From contig CP065006.1 in assembly GCA_016699695.1 (NCBI GenBank), positions 310,001 to 374,000 of the forward strand: 64,000 nucleotides of DNA, given 5' to 3'. This stretch comes from Bacteroidota bacterium. GTDB lineage: Bacteria > Bacteroidota > Bacteroidia > Bacteroidales > UBA10428. The notes below the pieces were generated by a model, which ran no database searches, was not told where the DNA came from, and was given only the letters and a program-made list of their open reading frames with translations. Shown piece after piece: positions 36,756-45,616 of the stretch (position 1 is the stretch's first letter; each line of letters begins with the position of its first letter). The translations under genes were made by a program, and so were the position numbers.

Positions 36756-38858
36756 ATGACTGAAAATGATTTAAAAAACTCTGTTCAGGACGAACAAACC
36801 GAAAAATCCGGTAATACCGAATCAGCAGAATCAGCAATCAACGATCTGAAAATGAACACTTCAGAAAGTACGGCCATACCAGCCGAACCCGAGAATATGA
36901 ATACTACCGAAGACCCCGCTCCCACCGAGTCATCGGAGAAGGAACCGAAAAAACAAGCCGTAAAGAAGGTAAAAAAAGAAAAAGTACCGATAGAAGAGCC
37001 ACCCGAAAAGGAACCTGCTGCTGCAATGGAAACCCAAGCAGAAAATCGTGAATCAACCTCAGAGTCAAGCATAGCTGATGTTTCCATTGTTGAAGAGCAG
37101 AAACCTTCAGCAGAAAATGAGGTGATCTTAAAAGACGAGGAAGATTTCACACAAAAAACCAAAGAGCAACTATTAGACCTGCTGAAAGGGTATTTAAACA
37201 ACCATCCTGTGGAGCAAATCAGGAAGCAGGTAGAAGCCATAAAATCAAACTTTTACAGGCTCCACAATGCCGAAATAGAAGAACTAAGAACAAAATTCGT
37301 TGCAGACGGTGGAACTCTTGAAGATATTAAAACCGAAGAATCGCCAATAGAAATCACCCTAAAGGAACTTCTGGACGATTATCGCAAGAAGCGAATGGAT
37401 TTATCGAAGAAGGCGGAAGATGAAAAAGTAGGAAACCTAAAAACCAAATACGACATAATTGAAGCCATTAAAGAGCTTGTAAACAGTCAGGAGTCGCTCA
37501 ATAAAACCTTTCATGAGTTTAGAGTGTTGCAGGATAGATGGCGAGAAACAGGCCCTGTGCCCCAAGCCAATGTCAAAGACCTTTGGGAGCAATACCATTA
37601 TCATGTAGAGGCCTTTTACGATTATATTAAAATAAACAAAGAACTTCGCGACCTCGATTTTAAGAAAAATCTCGATGCAAAACTCATACTCTGCGAAAAA
37701 GCAGAAGAATTACTGCTCGAACCATCCGTTGTAGAAGCCTTTAAACAACTTCAGTTTTTACACGACCAGTGGCGCGAGGTTGGCCCGGTGCCCGCTGAAA
37801 AACGAAACGAGTTATGGGAACGCTTTAAGGAGGCAACTTCTAAAATCAACCACAAACACCAGGAATATTTTGTTTCGCTGAAAGACGACCAAAAGAAAAA
37901 CTTGCAGGAAAAAACCCACTTATGCGAAAAGGCTGAAGAAATTGCTAACGCTACACCGCAGGACGCCAAAGAATGGGAAGAAAAATCGAAGGCACTGATA
38001 GAGTTGCAAAAAATATGGAAAACCATAGGCTTTGCACCAAAAAAGTATAACGCAGATGTCTATGAGCGGTTCCGAAAGGCTTGCGATTCATTTTTTACGA
38101 AAAAACGTGATTTCTTCGCCGGAAATCGTGAAGAACAGGAGAATAACCTGCAACTGAAAACCGAACTCTGCATGCAGGCAGAGGCAATGACCCAAAGCAC
38201 CGATTGGAAAAAAACTTCCGACGATCTGATCAGGCTTCAGAAACGATGGAAAACCATCGGCAGTGTTCCTGTGAAGCATTCCGATAAAATTTGGAAGAGA
38301 TTCCGCACAGCCTGCGATACTTTCTTTAACAGAAAGAATGAATACTTTTCGAATATCGATAGTATTTACCTCGAAAACCTTAAACAAAAAGAAGAACTAT
38401 TAAAGGAAATTGAAAGCTTTCAACCTACCAAGGAGGTGAACCAGAACCTTGAAAAACTGAAAGAATTCCAACGCCGATGGTCGGAAATAGGCTTTGTTCC
38501 TATAAAAGAAAAAGACAACATACAGGAAAAATACCGGGCTGCCATTAATGCCAAATTCGACGACCTGAAACTCGACGACGAAAGTAAAGCTATTCTCAAA
38601 TTCCGCAGTAAAATAGATAGTATTGCCAACAAACCCAACTCCGACAAGCGTTTGGATATGGAAAGGGAAAAATGCTATACCCGCCTCAAACAAATGGAAA
38701 GCGACATTGCTCTTTGGGAAAATAACATAGGGTTCTTTTCGCAAAGCAAAAATGCCGCATCGATGATTGCCGATATCGAAAATAAAATTCAACAGGCAAA
38801 AGAACGCATGCAAGGCCTACGCGAACGCCTTAACATGCTGGATGATTTAGAGGTTTAG
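36756..38858 (+). CDS. DUF349 repeat protein
   Basis: 700 residues from ATG 36756 (MTENDLKNSVQ); an upstream TTG start adds 23 unlike residues and is rejected. Residues 1-125 are low complexity (Glu, Pro, Ser, Lys). The rest is helical with five DUF349 units, each with a W-x-x-x-G core: RWRETGPVP, QWREVGPVPAEKRNELW, IWKTIGFAPKK, RWKTIGSVPVKHSDKIW and RWSEIGFVPIKEKDNI. This family is common in Bacteroidota and of uncertain role. It has no signal peptide, so it is cytoplasmic. A strong terminator follows. Confidence 0.88.
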   Translation: MTENDLKNSVQDEQTEKSGNTESAESAINDLKMNTSESTAIPAEPENMNTTEDPAPTESSEKEPKKQAVKKVKKEKVPIEEPPEKEPAAAMETQAENRESTSESSIADVSIVEEQKPSAENEVILKDEEDFTQKTKEQLLDLLKGYLNNHPVEQIRKQVEAIKSNFYRLHNAEIEELRTKFVADGGTLEDIKTEESPIEITLKELLDDYRKKRMDLSKKAEDEKVGNLKTKYDIIEAIKELVNSQESLNKTFHEFRVLQDRWRETGPVPQANVKDLWEQYHYHVEAFYDYIKINKELRDLDFKKNLDAKLILCEKAEELLLEPSVVEAFKQLQFLHDQWREVGPVPAEKRNELWERFKEATSKINHKHQEYFVSLKDDQKKNLQEKTHLCEKAEEIANATPQDAKEWEEKSKALIELQKIWKTIGFAPKKYNADVYERFRKACDSFFTKKRDFFAGNREEQENNLQLKTELCMQAEAMTQSTDWKKTSDDLIRLQKRWKTIGSVPVKHSDKIWKRFRTACDTFFNRKNEYFSNIDSIYLENLKQKEELLKEIESFQPTKEVNQNLEKLKEFQRRWSEIGFVPIKEKDNIQEKYRAAINAKFDDLKLDDESKAILKFRSKIDSIANKPNSDKRLDMEREKCYTRLKQMESDIALWENNIGFFSQSKNAASMIADIENKIQQAKERMQGLRERLNMLDDLEV

Positions 38859-38877
38859 TGATTATTCTGTAAGAAAT

Positions 38878-38935
38878 AGAAGCGCGTATTGGCAATGGAA
38901 ATCGTTGTAAAAATATGCGCTTCTTTATTTTTATT
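38878..38935 (+). terminator. rho-independent terminator after the DUF349 gene
   Basis: AGAAGCGCGTATT (38878-38890) pairs with AATATGCGCTTCT (38912-38924), 12 of 13 positions plus a G-T pair, followed by TTATTTTTATT. It lies about 20 nt after the stop. Confidence 0.82.
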
Positions 38936-39007
38936 CTTGGTTTCGACAAGAATTTGTAATTACTTTGCCAACTCGAATTTTAAAAATTATTAAAACAGAA
39001 AAATAAG

Positions 39008-39337
39008 ATGAATCAATTAATCAGTTTTGTAGGCATGATGCAGCCCCAGGGCGAAAGTGCCAATCCATTATCAACATTTCTACCTTTAGTGTTAATCATT
39101 GTAGTATTTTACTTTTTTATGATCCGTCCACAGGTAAAGCGTCAGAAAGAACTCAGAAACTTTCGCAATTCGCTGGCCAAAGGCGACAAGGTAATTACTA
39201 CCGGAGGCATCTATGGTAAAATCACTGCCATGAACGAAGATACCATCAGCCTTGAAATCAGTGACAATGTGATAATTAAAATTGACAAAAATGCCGTTCT
39301 GAAAGATCCTGCGGATTTACAGAACCAACAAAAGTAA
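39008..39337 (+). CDS. yajC: preprotein translocase subunit YajC
   Basis: 109 residues. One membrane helix (about 24-41, TFLPLVLIIVVFYFFMIRP) is followed by the family motif RPQVKRQKELRNFRNSLAKGDKVITTGGIYGKI. YajC associates with SecDF-YidC at the Sec translocon. It is followed by a YbbR-type gene and coaE, the usual Bacteroidota order; the YbbR gene begins 59 nt downstream after an inverted repeat with its own promoter. Confidence 0.96.
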   Translation: MNQLISFVGMMQPQGESANPLSTFLPLVLIIVVFYFFMIRPQVKRQKELRNFRNSLAKGDKVITTGGIYGKITAMNEDTISLEISDNVIIKIDKNAVLKDPADLQNQQK

Positions 39338-39387
39338 TTGCATAATTTACAGTTTAGGGTATATTTGCATTACCCTAAACTGTAAAT
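39338..39387 (+). promoter_or_regulatory. promoter inside a perfect 17-bp inverted repeat, upstream of the YbbR gene
   Basis: TTG (39338-39340) and TATATTTG (39360-39367) are 19 nt apart, a full Bacteroidota promoter. The spacer and the start region carry a perfect inverted repeat: ATTTACAGTTTAGGGTA (39345-39361) and TACCCTAAACTGTAAAT (39371-39387), with a 9-nt centre. The -7 element therefore overlaps the end of the left arm and the centre. The repeat could be a repressor operator or, since TATTTTCT follows, a terminator for yajC read in RNA. Both uses may coexist. Confidence 0.7.
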
Positions 39388-39396
39388 ATTTTCTAA

Positions 39397-40476
39397 ATGA
39401 CATCCCCCAACAAGTACAACCAGCGATTTGATTTGGTTATACTTAGTTTCTTTAAGACTACTGCCAGGTATTACAAGACTGTTCAGAAAAGGGTTTTGGT
39501 ATTTTCTGTTTTCGTCCTGCTTTCGTCCATTCTTTGGTTGTTTCGAGTGCTCGAAGATAGCTATGTTTCAACCATCAACTACCCCGTACGTTACCTCGAT
39601 TTTCCAGCCAACAAAATACTTTCCGGAGATACCCCTAACAAACTCAAATTATCGGTTCGGGGCAGCGGCTACAGCTTATTGAGCAACAAACTACGGTATA
39701 AAACTCCTCTCAATTTCAGTATCAATAACTTTTCGCTCTATTCGCAATCGAAAGATTCGATGAGTGTTTATATACTAACACGATATGCCCAGGAGGCACT
39801 CTCGCAAGAATTAACCAGAAAAAGAACCAATCTTGAAATTGTAAGTATTTCGCCTGACACCATCTTCTTTAGCTTTACGCGCACTCTTGTAAAAAAAGTG
39901 CCAGTAGTTGCTGTTCTGGGCAATCAGAAAAATATTTATTCCAGACAACATAAACTAAACGGTAAAGTATATACTATACCCGACAGTCTTGAGATTACTG
40001 GTCCAGCTAACCTTATCGATACAATTAATCAACTCTATACGCAAAGCATAAACCCAACAGAACTGGATGATACTTTCAGGCAAAAGGCAAACATTTTAGG
40101 CTGGAACAATATTGCAATTGAAAAGGAAAAGGTAAACGTTGTGATTCCAGTTGACCGGTATACGGAATTGAGCTACAGAGTGGTAATAAGACCCAGAAAC
40201 GTTCCGGATAGCTTATCGATCAAGCTGTTTCCCAGAGAAGCTACACTCTATTTTAATGTTACCCACAGCCAGATACCCTTTACTTCGGAGAGCGATTTTA
40301 AACCATTTGTCGATTACAGTGAGCTAAAAGATAATCTTAAAACGACTTCCTACCTTACCGTAAAAATAGATTCCCTACCTGAATACGCCAGTGCAACCAG
40401 AATATACCCTACCCGGGTTGAATACATCAATGAAAGGAAACATGTTACGAATTGGAATAACGGGGGGAATCGGTAG
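39397..40476 (+). CDS. YbbR/CdaR-like domain protein
   Basis: 359 residues. After about 30 basic residues comes one membrane helix (VLVFSVFVLLSSILWLFRVL), then an extracytoplasmic part with YbbR-type repeats (KLKLSVRGSGYSLLSNKL; SISPDTIFFSFTRTLVKKVPVVAVL; SLEITGPANLIDTINQLYT; YRVVIRPRNVPDSLSIKLFP). CdaR proteins with this domain modulate a diadenylate cyclase in Firmicutes; no such cyclase is in the window, so the role here is uncertain. The end overlaps coaE by 35 nt, implying translational coupling. Confidence 0.85.
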   Translation: MTSPNKYNQRFDLVILSFFKTTARYYKTVQKRVLVFSVFVLLSSILWLFRVLEDSYVSTINYPVRYLDFPANKILSGDTPNKLKLSVRGSGYSLLSNKLRYKTPLNFSINNFSLYSQSKDSMSVYILTRYAQEALSQELTRKRTNLEIVSISPDTIFFSFTRTLVKKVPVVAVLGNQKNIYSRQHKLNGKVYTIPDSLEITGPANLIDTINQLYTQSINPTELDDTFRQKANILGWNNIAIEKEKVNVVIPVDRYTELSYRVVIRPRNVPDSLSIKLFPREATLYFNVTHSQIPFTSESDFKPFVDYSELKDNLKTTSYLTVKIDSLPEYASATRIYPTRVEYINERKHVTNWNNGGNR

Positions 40477-41047
40477 CGGTAAAAGCTATATCTGCGAAAT
40501 TTTCCGGAAAATTGGCGTGCCTGTGTATGAATCGGATATTGCTGCCAGGCAAATTACCGACAAGCAAGCTGATGTAAAAAAAGCAATTGAAAAAATTCTG
40601 GGTGCAGAGGCCTATCAAAACGGCTACCTCAACCGTCCTTACGTTGCATCGATGGTGTTTCAAAATTCCGCGCTGCTTCAAGAAATAAACTCAATAATCC
40701 ACCCGGCTGTGGAAAAAGACTTTCAACATTGGTGCCTTCAACAGAATCAACATCAATATGTAATCAACGAAGCGGCCATTTTATTTGAATCGGGAGCATA
40801 CAAAATGCTCGATAAAACGATTGTAGTCTCAGCGCCTATTGAACTCCGCATAGAAAGGACAATGAACCGGAATGGTTTTTCAAGAGAAGAAATTGAACGA
40901 CGAATGCAATTCCAATGGCCTGCCGAAAAAATTGAAACATTGGCCGATTTTATTATCGTGAACGACAACAAAAAATTACTTTTGCCTCAAATTATTAAAA
41001 TAGATAAAACAATACAGGCCTTATGGCAAAATTTGGTAAATGGATAG
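40442..41047 (+). CDS. coaE: dephospho-CoA kinase
   Basis: 201 residues from ATG 40442 (MLRIGITGGIGSGKS); an earlier in-frame ATG adds 17 unrelated residues. It phosphorylates dephospho-CoA, the last step of coenzyme A synthesis. The P-loop is GITGGIGSGKS (4-14). Other family motifs are YESDIAARQIT, HPAVEKDFQHW and the lid LRIERTMNRNGFSREEIERRM, plus ADFIIVND. It overlaps both the YbbR gene (35 nt) and the next gene (25 nt). Confidence 0.95.
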   Translation: MLRIGITGGIGSGKSYICEIFRKIGVPVYESDIAARQITDKQADVKKAIEKILGAEAYQNGYLNRPYVASMVFQNSALLQEINSIIHPAVEKDFQHWCLQQNQHQYVINEAAILFESGAYKMLDKTIVVSAPIELRIERTMNRNGFSREEIERRMQFQWPAEKIETLADFIIVNDNKKLLLPQIIKIDKTIQALWQNLVNG

Positions 41048-41745
41048 GTGCCGGCCTTGGCTGGGCTTTTGGTGGTCCAATTGGTGGTATTATTGGTCTT
41101 GGCTTAGGATGGATGTTTGACAGTGCCAGTCAACAGGATGTGGATCGTGGATATACTAGCACTACTACCGGCGATTTTGCAGTAAGCCTGCTGGTATTGC
41201 TTGCCGCAGTAATGAAAGCAGATGGCAAAGTGATGCAATCTGAATTGAACTATGTTAAGTCTTTTCTAAACCAGAAATTTGGAACGGCTTCCGCCAACGA
41301 AGCCCTCAGAATGTTACGTCACCTTCTGAAACAAAACATCCCTCTCAAAGATATATGCTACCAGATTAAATCTCAACTCGATTACCCTTCGAGGTTAGAA
41401 CTGGTGCATTTGTTATACGGACTTGCCAGCGCCGATGCCTTAATCAGTGAAGCCGAACGAAGAGTTATCGATGAAATATCGTGGTACCTTGGCATTACAT
41501 CTGCCGATCAGCAGTCGATTAAGAGCATGTTTGTAAAAAGTTCTGAAAGTGCCTACAAAATATTAGGCCTCGATCCAAAAGCAAGTGATGAAGAAGTGAA
41601 AAAAGCCTATCGCACACTGGCTAAAGAATATCACCCCGACAAGGTAAGCTATCTGGGCGATGATATTAAAAAGTCTGCCGAGGAAAAATTCAAAAAAATA
41701 AACGATGCCTACGAATCGATTAAAAACCAAAGAGGTATAAAATAG
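41023..41745 (+). CDS. DnaJ-domain protein with TerB-like region (DjlA-like)
   Basis: 240 residues. A Gly-rich hydrophobic N-terminus (about 6-31, WIGAGLGWAFGGPIGGIIGLGLGW) could anchor it in the membrane. A TerB-like helical domain (about 55-160) is followed by a J domain (about 178-238) with H204-P205-D206 in LAKEYHPDKVSYL, the motif that stimulates DnaK ATPase. The arrangement (anchor, TerB, J) matches DjlA, a regulatory DnaK co-chaperone. It starts 25 nt inside coaE in another frame. Confidence 0.88.
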   Translation: MAKFGKWIGAGLGWAFGGPIGGIIGLGLGWMFDSASQQDVDRGYTSTTTGDFAVSLLVLLAAVMKADGKVMQSELNYVKSFLNQKFGTASANEALRMLRHLLKQNIPLKDICYQIKSQLDYPSRLELVHLLYGLASADALISEAERRVIDEISWYLGITSADQQSIKSMFVKSSESAYKILGLDPKASDEEVKKAYRTLAKEYHPDKVSYLGDDIKKSAEEKFKKINDAYESIKNQRGIK

Positions 41746-41906
41746 TTGCCAGCAGAGTAGTGCCAGAATTAAATGCTTTTCTGTTTTAATCTTTTAAACC
41801 AACCCCCTCATTTTAGATAAGTTGCGCTCTGATGATAAATACCTTTATACTATAATAGCTGAACTATTTTGAGAACAAATCTTTCATGCTTTTCAATTTA
41901 TTATTA

Positions 41907-41914
41907 TACTTTTG
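41907..41914 (+). promoter_or_regulatory. possible pyrG -7 element (TACTTTTG)
   Basis: It matches TAnnTTTG, 77 nt before the pyrG start, in the 246-nt gap after the DnaJ gene. The nearest upstream TTG (41869-41871) is 35 nt away, so the -33 box is not evident. Confidence 0.45.
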
Positions 41915-41991
41915 CGCTTTAGCCTGCTTTAGGTTTATTGTTTATAAACCGGCAGGTGTTTATTTTTTAACCTGTTAAAAATTGATTCTTA

Positions 41992-43593
41992 GTGCCATTA
42001 ACCAAATACATATTTGTAACAGGAGGTGTAACCTCTTCACTTGGTAAAGGAATTATTTCGGCATCGTTAGCCAAACTCCTTCAAGCCAGAGGCTACTCTG
42101 TGACTATTCAGAAACTCGACCCTTACATCAATGTCGACCCGGGCACTTTAAACCCCTATGAACATGGCGAATGTTATGTTACTGAAGATGGAGCAGAAAC
42201 GGACCTTGATCTGGGGCACTACGAGCGTTTCTTAAATGTTCCCACATCGCAAGCGAACAATGTAACTACCGGTCGTATTTATCAATCGGTTATCAACAAA
42301 GAACGTCGTGGCGATTACCTGGGAAAAACAGTACAGGTTATACCTCACATAACCGACGAAATTAAGCGATGTGTTCTTCTGCTTGGCAATAAGCACAAGT
42401 TTGATGTAGTGATTACTGAGATAGGAGGCACCGTAGGCGATATAGAATCTCTTCCTTATATTGAAGCGGTTCGCCAGCTTAAATGGGAATTAGGGCCGAA
42501 TAATACCCTGGTAATTCATTTAACATTGGTGCCCTATTTATCAGCTTCTGGTGAGTTAAAAACCAAACCCACACAGCACTCGGTAAAAGAACTACTTGAA
42601 AATGGTATTCAGCCCGATATACTTGTACTGCGCACCGAACGCGAACTCTCCGATGAACTTCGTAAAAAGGTAGCTCTGTTTTGCAACGTCGACCGCGATG
42701 CAGTAGTGCAATCCATTGACGTTTCTACAATCTATGAAGTGCCCATGCGCATGCAAGAAGAAAACCTCGATGAAACAGTGCTTCGCAAGCTACGTCTGGA
42801 GAAAAAAACAGAACCTGAACTCGGAACCTGGATCGATTTTCTGAACAAGCATAAAAATCCCAAACATACCGTTACCATTGGTCTTGTTGGTAAGTATGTA
42901 GAATTGCCCGACGCCTATAAGTCCATCAACGAAGCATTTATTCATGCAGGTGCTGTAAACGAATGCCGTGTCGATGTCAAATACATTCACTCCGAAACTA
43001 TTGAGGCTGATAACGTAAATGAACTTTTAAAAGACTTAAAAGGTATCTTAATAGCTCCTGGTTTTGGCGATAGGGGAATAGAAGGTAAAATACTGGCATC
43101 GAAGTATACACGCGAAAATAATATTCCTTTTTTTGGCATATGCCTGGGCTTGCAGTGCGCAGTAATTGAATTTGCCCGCAACGTGCTGAATCTCGAAAAG
43201 GCCCATTCCACCGAGATGTTCATGAAAACACCGCATCCGGTAATTGACTTAATGGAAGAACAAAAAGGAATTACCGAAAAAGGTGGCACCATGCGACTGG
43301 GATCTTATGCCTGTCGTGTAAAAAAAGGTACCAATGCATTCAAAGCCTATAAATCCGTTGAATTGATGGAGCGCCATCGGCATCGATACGAATTCAACAA
43401 CCAATACCTCGACAGTTTTACAAAAGCCGGTATGATACCCGTTGGAATAAATCCCGACAATAACCTGGTAGAAATTATGGAAATTCCAGACCATAAATGG
43501 TTTGTCGGTGTGCAATTTCACCCCGAGTACAGAAGCACCGTGGTTTCTCCCCATCCGCTTTTTGTCGATTTTATTAAAGCAACCATTTCATAA
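41992..43593 (+). CDS. pyrG: CTP synthase
   Basis: 533 residues with a GTG start (MPLTKYIFVTGGVTSSLGKGI), normal length. It aminates UTP to CTP using glutamine. The N-terminal synthetase domain has the P-loop GGVTSSLGKGI and the DPYINVDPGT motif. The C-terminal glutamine amidotransferase has the oxyanion strand ILIAPGFGDRG, nucleophile C384 in FGICLGLQCAV and the catalytic H-x-E in VGVQFHPEYRS. It is followed by yidC 18 nt downstream, probably one transcript. Confidence 0.98.
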   Translation: MPLTKYIFVTGGVTSSLGKGIISASLAKLLQARGYSVTIQKLDPYINVDPGTLNPYEHGECYVTEDGAETDLDLGHYERFLNVPTSQANNVTTGRIYQSVINKERRGDYLGKTVQVIPHITDEIKRCVLLLGNKHKFDVVITEIGGTVGDIESLPYIEAVRQLKWELGPNNTLVIHLTLVPYLSASGELKTKPTQHSVKELLENGIQPDILVLRTERELSDELRKKVALFCNVDRDAVVQSIDVSTIYEVPMRMQEENLDETVLRKLRLEKKTEPELGTWIDFLNKHKNPKHTVTIGLVGKYVELPDAYKSINEAFIHAGAVNECRVDVKYIHSETIEADNVNELLKDLKGILIAPGFGDRGIEGKILASKYTRENNIPFFGICLGLQCAVIEFARNVLNLEKAHSTEMFMKTPHPVIDLMEEQKGITEKGGTMRLGSYACRVKKGTNAFKAYKSVELMERHRHRYEFNNQYLDSFTKAGMIPVGINPDNNLVEIMEIPDHKWFVGVQFHPEYRSTVVSPHPLFVDFIKATIS

Positions 43594-43611
43594 ACAGAGA
43601 AACTTTTACTA

Positions 43612-45438
43612 ATGGATAGAAATTCGATTATTGGAATACTCCTTATTGTAGCCATTTTCATACTTTGGGGGGTACTCAACAAACCCGATCAGGAACAGCT
43701 TGAAAGAACCCGTCGCTACAACGATTCGATTGCCCTGGTGCAACAACTGGCGCTGGAACAAAAACAGGCTGAAATAAAAGCTCAAATTGACACAACCAGT
43801 AACACTCAGGTTGGTGACAGTGCAGTAAATACAAAAAAAGAATTTTACACACTCGAAAACGAACTCATTTCGGCCAAAATAGCCAGTCTGGGGGGCCGCC
43901 CTTACAGTGTGCAATTAAAGGAATATCAAACTTGGGATTCGCTTCCACTCATTCTATTTAATGGCGACTCCACTGTATTTGAACTTAATTATTATTACAA
44001 CGGCCGTTCAGAGAAAACCAGCTTATTGAATTTCACCGCCATGGACAGTGCGAAGCTTCTGACTGCTTCAGAAACTCCCCGTTCACTTACATTGCGCTAC
44101 ACTTATGGTGCAGGTGAATACCTCGATTTTATTTATACACTCGCTCCAAACAGCTACCAGCTGGACATGGAAATAAAAATGACAGGTCTGCAAAACCTTT
44201 CGCCAGTAAACGGTAGCGAAATCGATTTACGCTGGGAGATTTATTCGCCCAAACAAGAAAGAAGCTTTAAGAATGAAGTGCTTTATTCCACTGTATACTA
44301 CAAACCTTTGAGCGATGATGTGGATTTTATGCCTATGCGTCAGAAGAAAGGTGTGCAGGAGGAATCGATCCTTACTCAGGTCGATTGGATAGCATACAAA
44401 GATCAGTTCTTTAGTTCGGTACTGATGCCCGGAAAAGCTTTTTCGAGTGCCACCATGCAATCAATACCCATGGATGAAAACAGTGGGTATATCAAACAAT
44501 TTAAATCCGTGGCTGGAATTAGCATTGCCAATGCCAACAACGAAAGCATTCCTTTTTCGTTTTATTTTGGCCCCAACAAGTATAAATACCTAAAAAAGAA
44601 TTATGCCGACAAGCGACTACATGACCTTGTTTCGGTTGGCCGCGGTATCATCAAATGGATTAACCAGGGAGTAATCATCAACATATTTAACTTTCTGGAA
44701 AAGAGCATTGGAAATTATGGCATTATCATTTTATTGTTAACCATTATCATTAAATTGTTGTTGTTGCCTCTTACTTTCCGTTCTTACATTTCGACAGCGA
44801 AGATGCGGGTTGTAAAACCCATGGTCGATGAGGCTACCAGTAAAATTCCGAAAGAAAAGGCTATGGAAAGGCAGCAAGCTACCATGGCAATCTACCGTAA
44901 AGTAGGCGTGAGCCCATTTGGAGGCTGTCTGCCTATGGTTCTTCAAATGCCTATTCTGTTTGCCATGTTCCGCTTTTTCCCAGGTTCGATTGAACTACGC
45001 CAGGAGGCCTTTTTATGGGCCACTGACCTATCGACTTACGATGATTTAATCCGGTGGGGAACCTCTATTCCCCTTTTGGGAAATCACCTGAGCATTTTTA
45101 CTGTGCTCATGACCATTACCACCATTATGACCATGAAAACGAGTGGTGCGCAAATGCAGGAATCGTCTATGCCCGGCATGAAAACCATGATGTACATTAT
45201 GCCCGTAACATTTCTGTTCTTCCTAAACGATTTTTCGTCGGGTTTAACTTATTACTATTTTCTGGCCAATGTCATTACTTTCGGGCAGAATTTCCTTTTC
45301 AAAGCCTTTGTGAACGAAGAAGAAGTGCTTAAGAAATTGCAAGCCAAGAAGGCCAATCCACGAAAGAAATCGAGGTGGCAGTTAAAACTCGAAGAGATGC
45401 AAAAAATGCAGCAACAGCAGGCAAAAAAACGTAAATAG
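43612..45438 (+). CDS. yidC: membrane protein insertase YidC
   Basis: 608 residues. It inserts proteins into the inner membrane, alone or with SecYEG. The N-terminal helix (MDRNSIIGILLIVAIFILWGVL) is followed by a large periplasmic domain (about 60-340), then the core helices: YGIIILLLTIIIKLLLLPLTFRSY with the hydrophilic-groove region, VGVSPFGGCLPMVLQMPILFAMF, and the later pairs IFTVLMTITTIMTMKT and MKTMMYIMPVTFLFFLNDFSSGL. The C-terminus is basic (RKKSRWQLKLEEMQKMQQQQAKKRK). A terminator-like hairpin follows. Confidence 0.97.
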   Translation: MDRNSIIGILLIVAIFILWGVLNKPDQEQLERTRRYNDSIALVQQLALEQKQAEIKAQIDTTSNTQVGDSAVNTKKEFYTLENELISAKIASLGGRPYSVQLKEYQTWDSLPLILFNGDSTVFELNYYYNGRSEKTSLLNFTAMDSAKLLTASETPRSLTLRYTYGAGEYLDFIYTLAPNSYQLDMEIKMTGLQNLSPVNGSEIDLRWEIYSPKQERSFKNEVLYSTVYYKPLSDDVDFMPMRQKKGVQEESILTQVDWIAYKDQFFSSVLMPGKAFSSATMQSIPMDENSGYIKQFKSVAGISIANANNESIPFSFYFGPNKYKYLKKNYADKRLHDLVSVGRGIIKWINQGVIINIFNFLEKSIGNYGIIILLLTIIIKLLLLPLTFRSYISTAKMRVVKPMVDEATSKIPKEKAMERQQATMAIYRKVGVSPFGGCLPMVLQMPILFAMFRFFPGSIELRQEAFLWATDLSTYDDLIRWGTSIPLLGNHLSIFTVLMTITTIMTMKTSGAQMQESSMPGMKTMMYIMPVTFLFFLNDFSSGLTYYYFLANVITFGQNFLFKAFVNEEEVLKKLQAKKANPRKKSRWQLKLEEMQKMQQQQAKKRK

Positions 45439-45464
45439 AAGCAGAAATGCTTATCGATATTCCG

Positions 45465-45511
45465 AAATCCCCTGTTGGTAACTGTTAAAAGCATCCACCG
45501 GGGATTTTTCT
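45465..45511 (+). terminator. probable terminator after yidC
   Basis: AAATCCCC (45465-45472) pairs with GGGGATTT (45500-45507), which runs into a T stretch (TTTTTC). The loop is long (27 nt) with only weak internal pairing, so the call is less sure than the others. Confidence 0.6.
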
Positions 45512-45512
45512 T

Positions 45513-45520
45513 TATATTTG
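45513..45520 (+). promoter_or_regulatory. possible lysA -7 element (TATATTTG)
   Basis: It matches TAnnTTTG directly after the yidC terminator and 97 nt before the lysA start. No TTG lies at the -33 distance. Confidence 0.5.
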
Positions 45521-45616
45521 CAGCCAATCACTTTGCATGCTTCTGAAGTAAAAAAGCAAAGAACATAAACAAAAGTTCAAATTAATACAAACAGAAACTA
45601 AGCCTATCCTGTAAAA

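Noticed and set aside
40391..40441. Longer N-terminus for coaE
   Set aside because: The 17 added residues precede the P-loop beginning MLRIGITGG, where dephospho-CoA kinases normally start, and they overlap the YbbR gene further.
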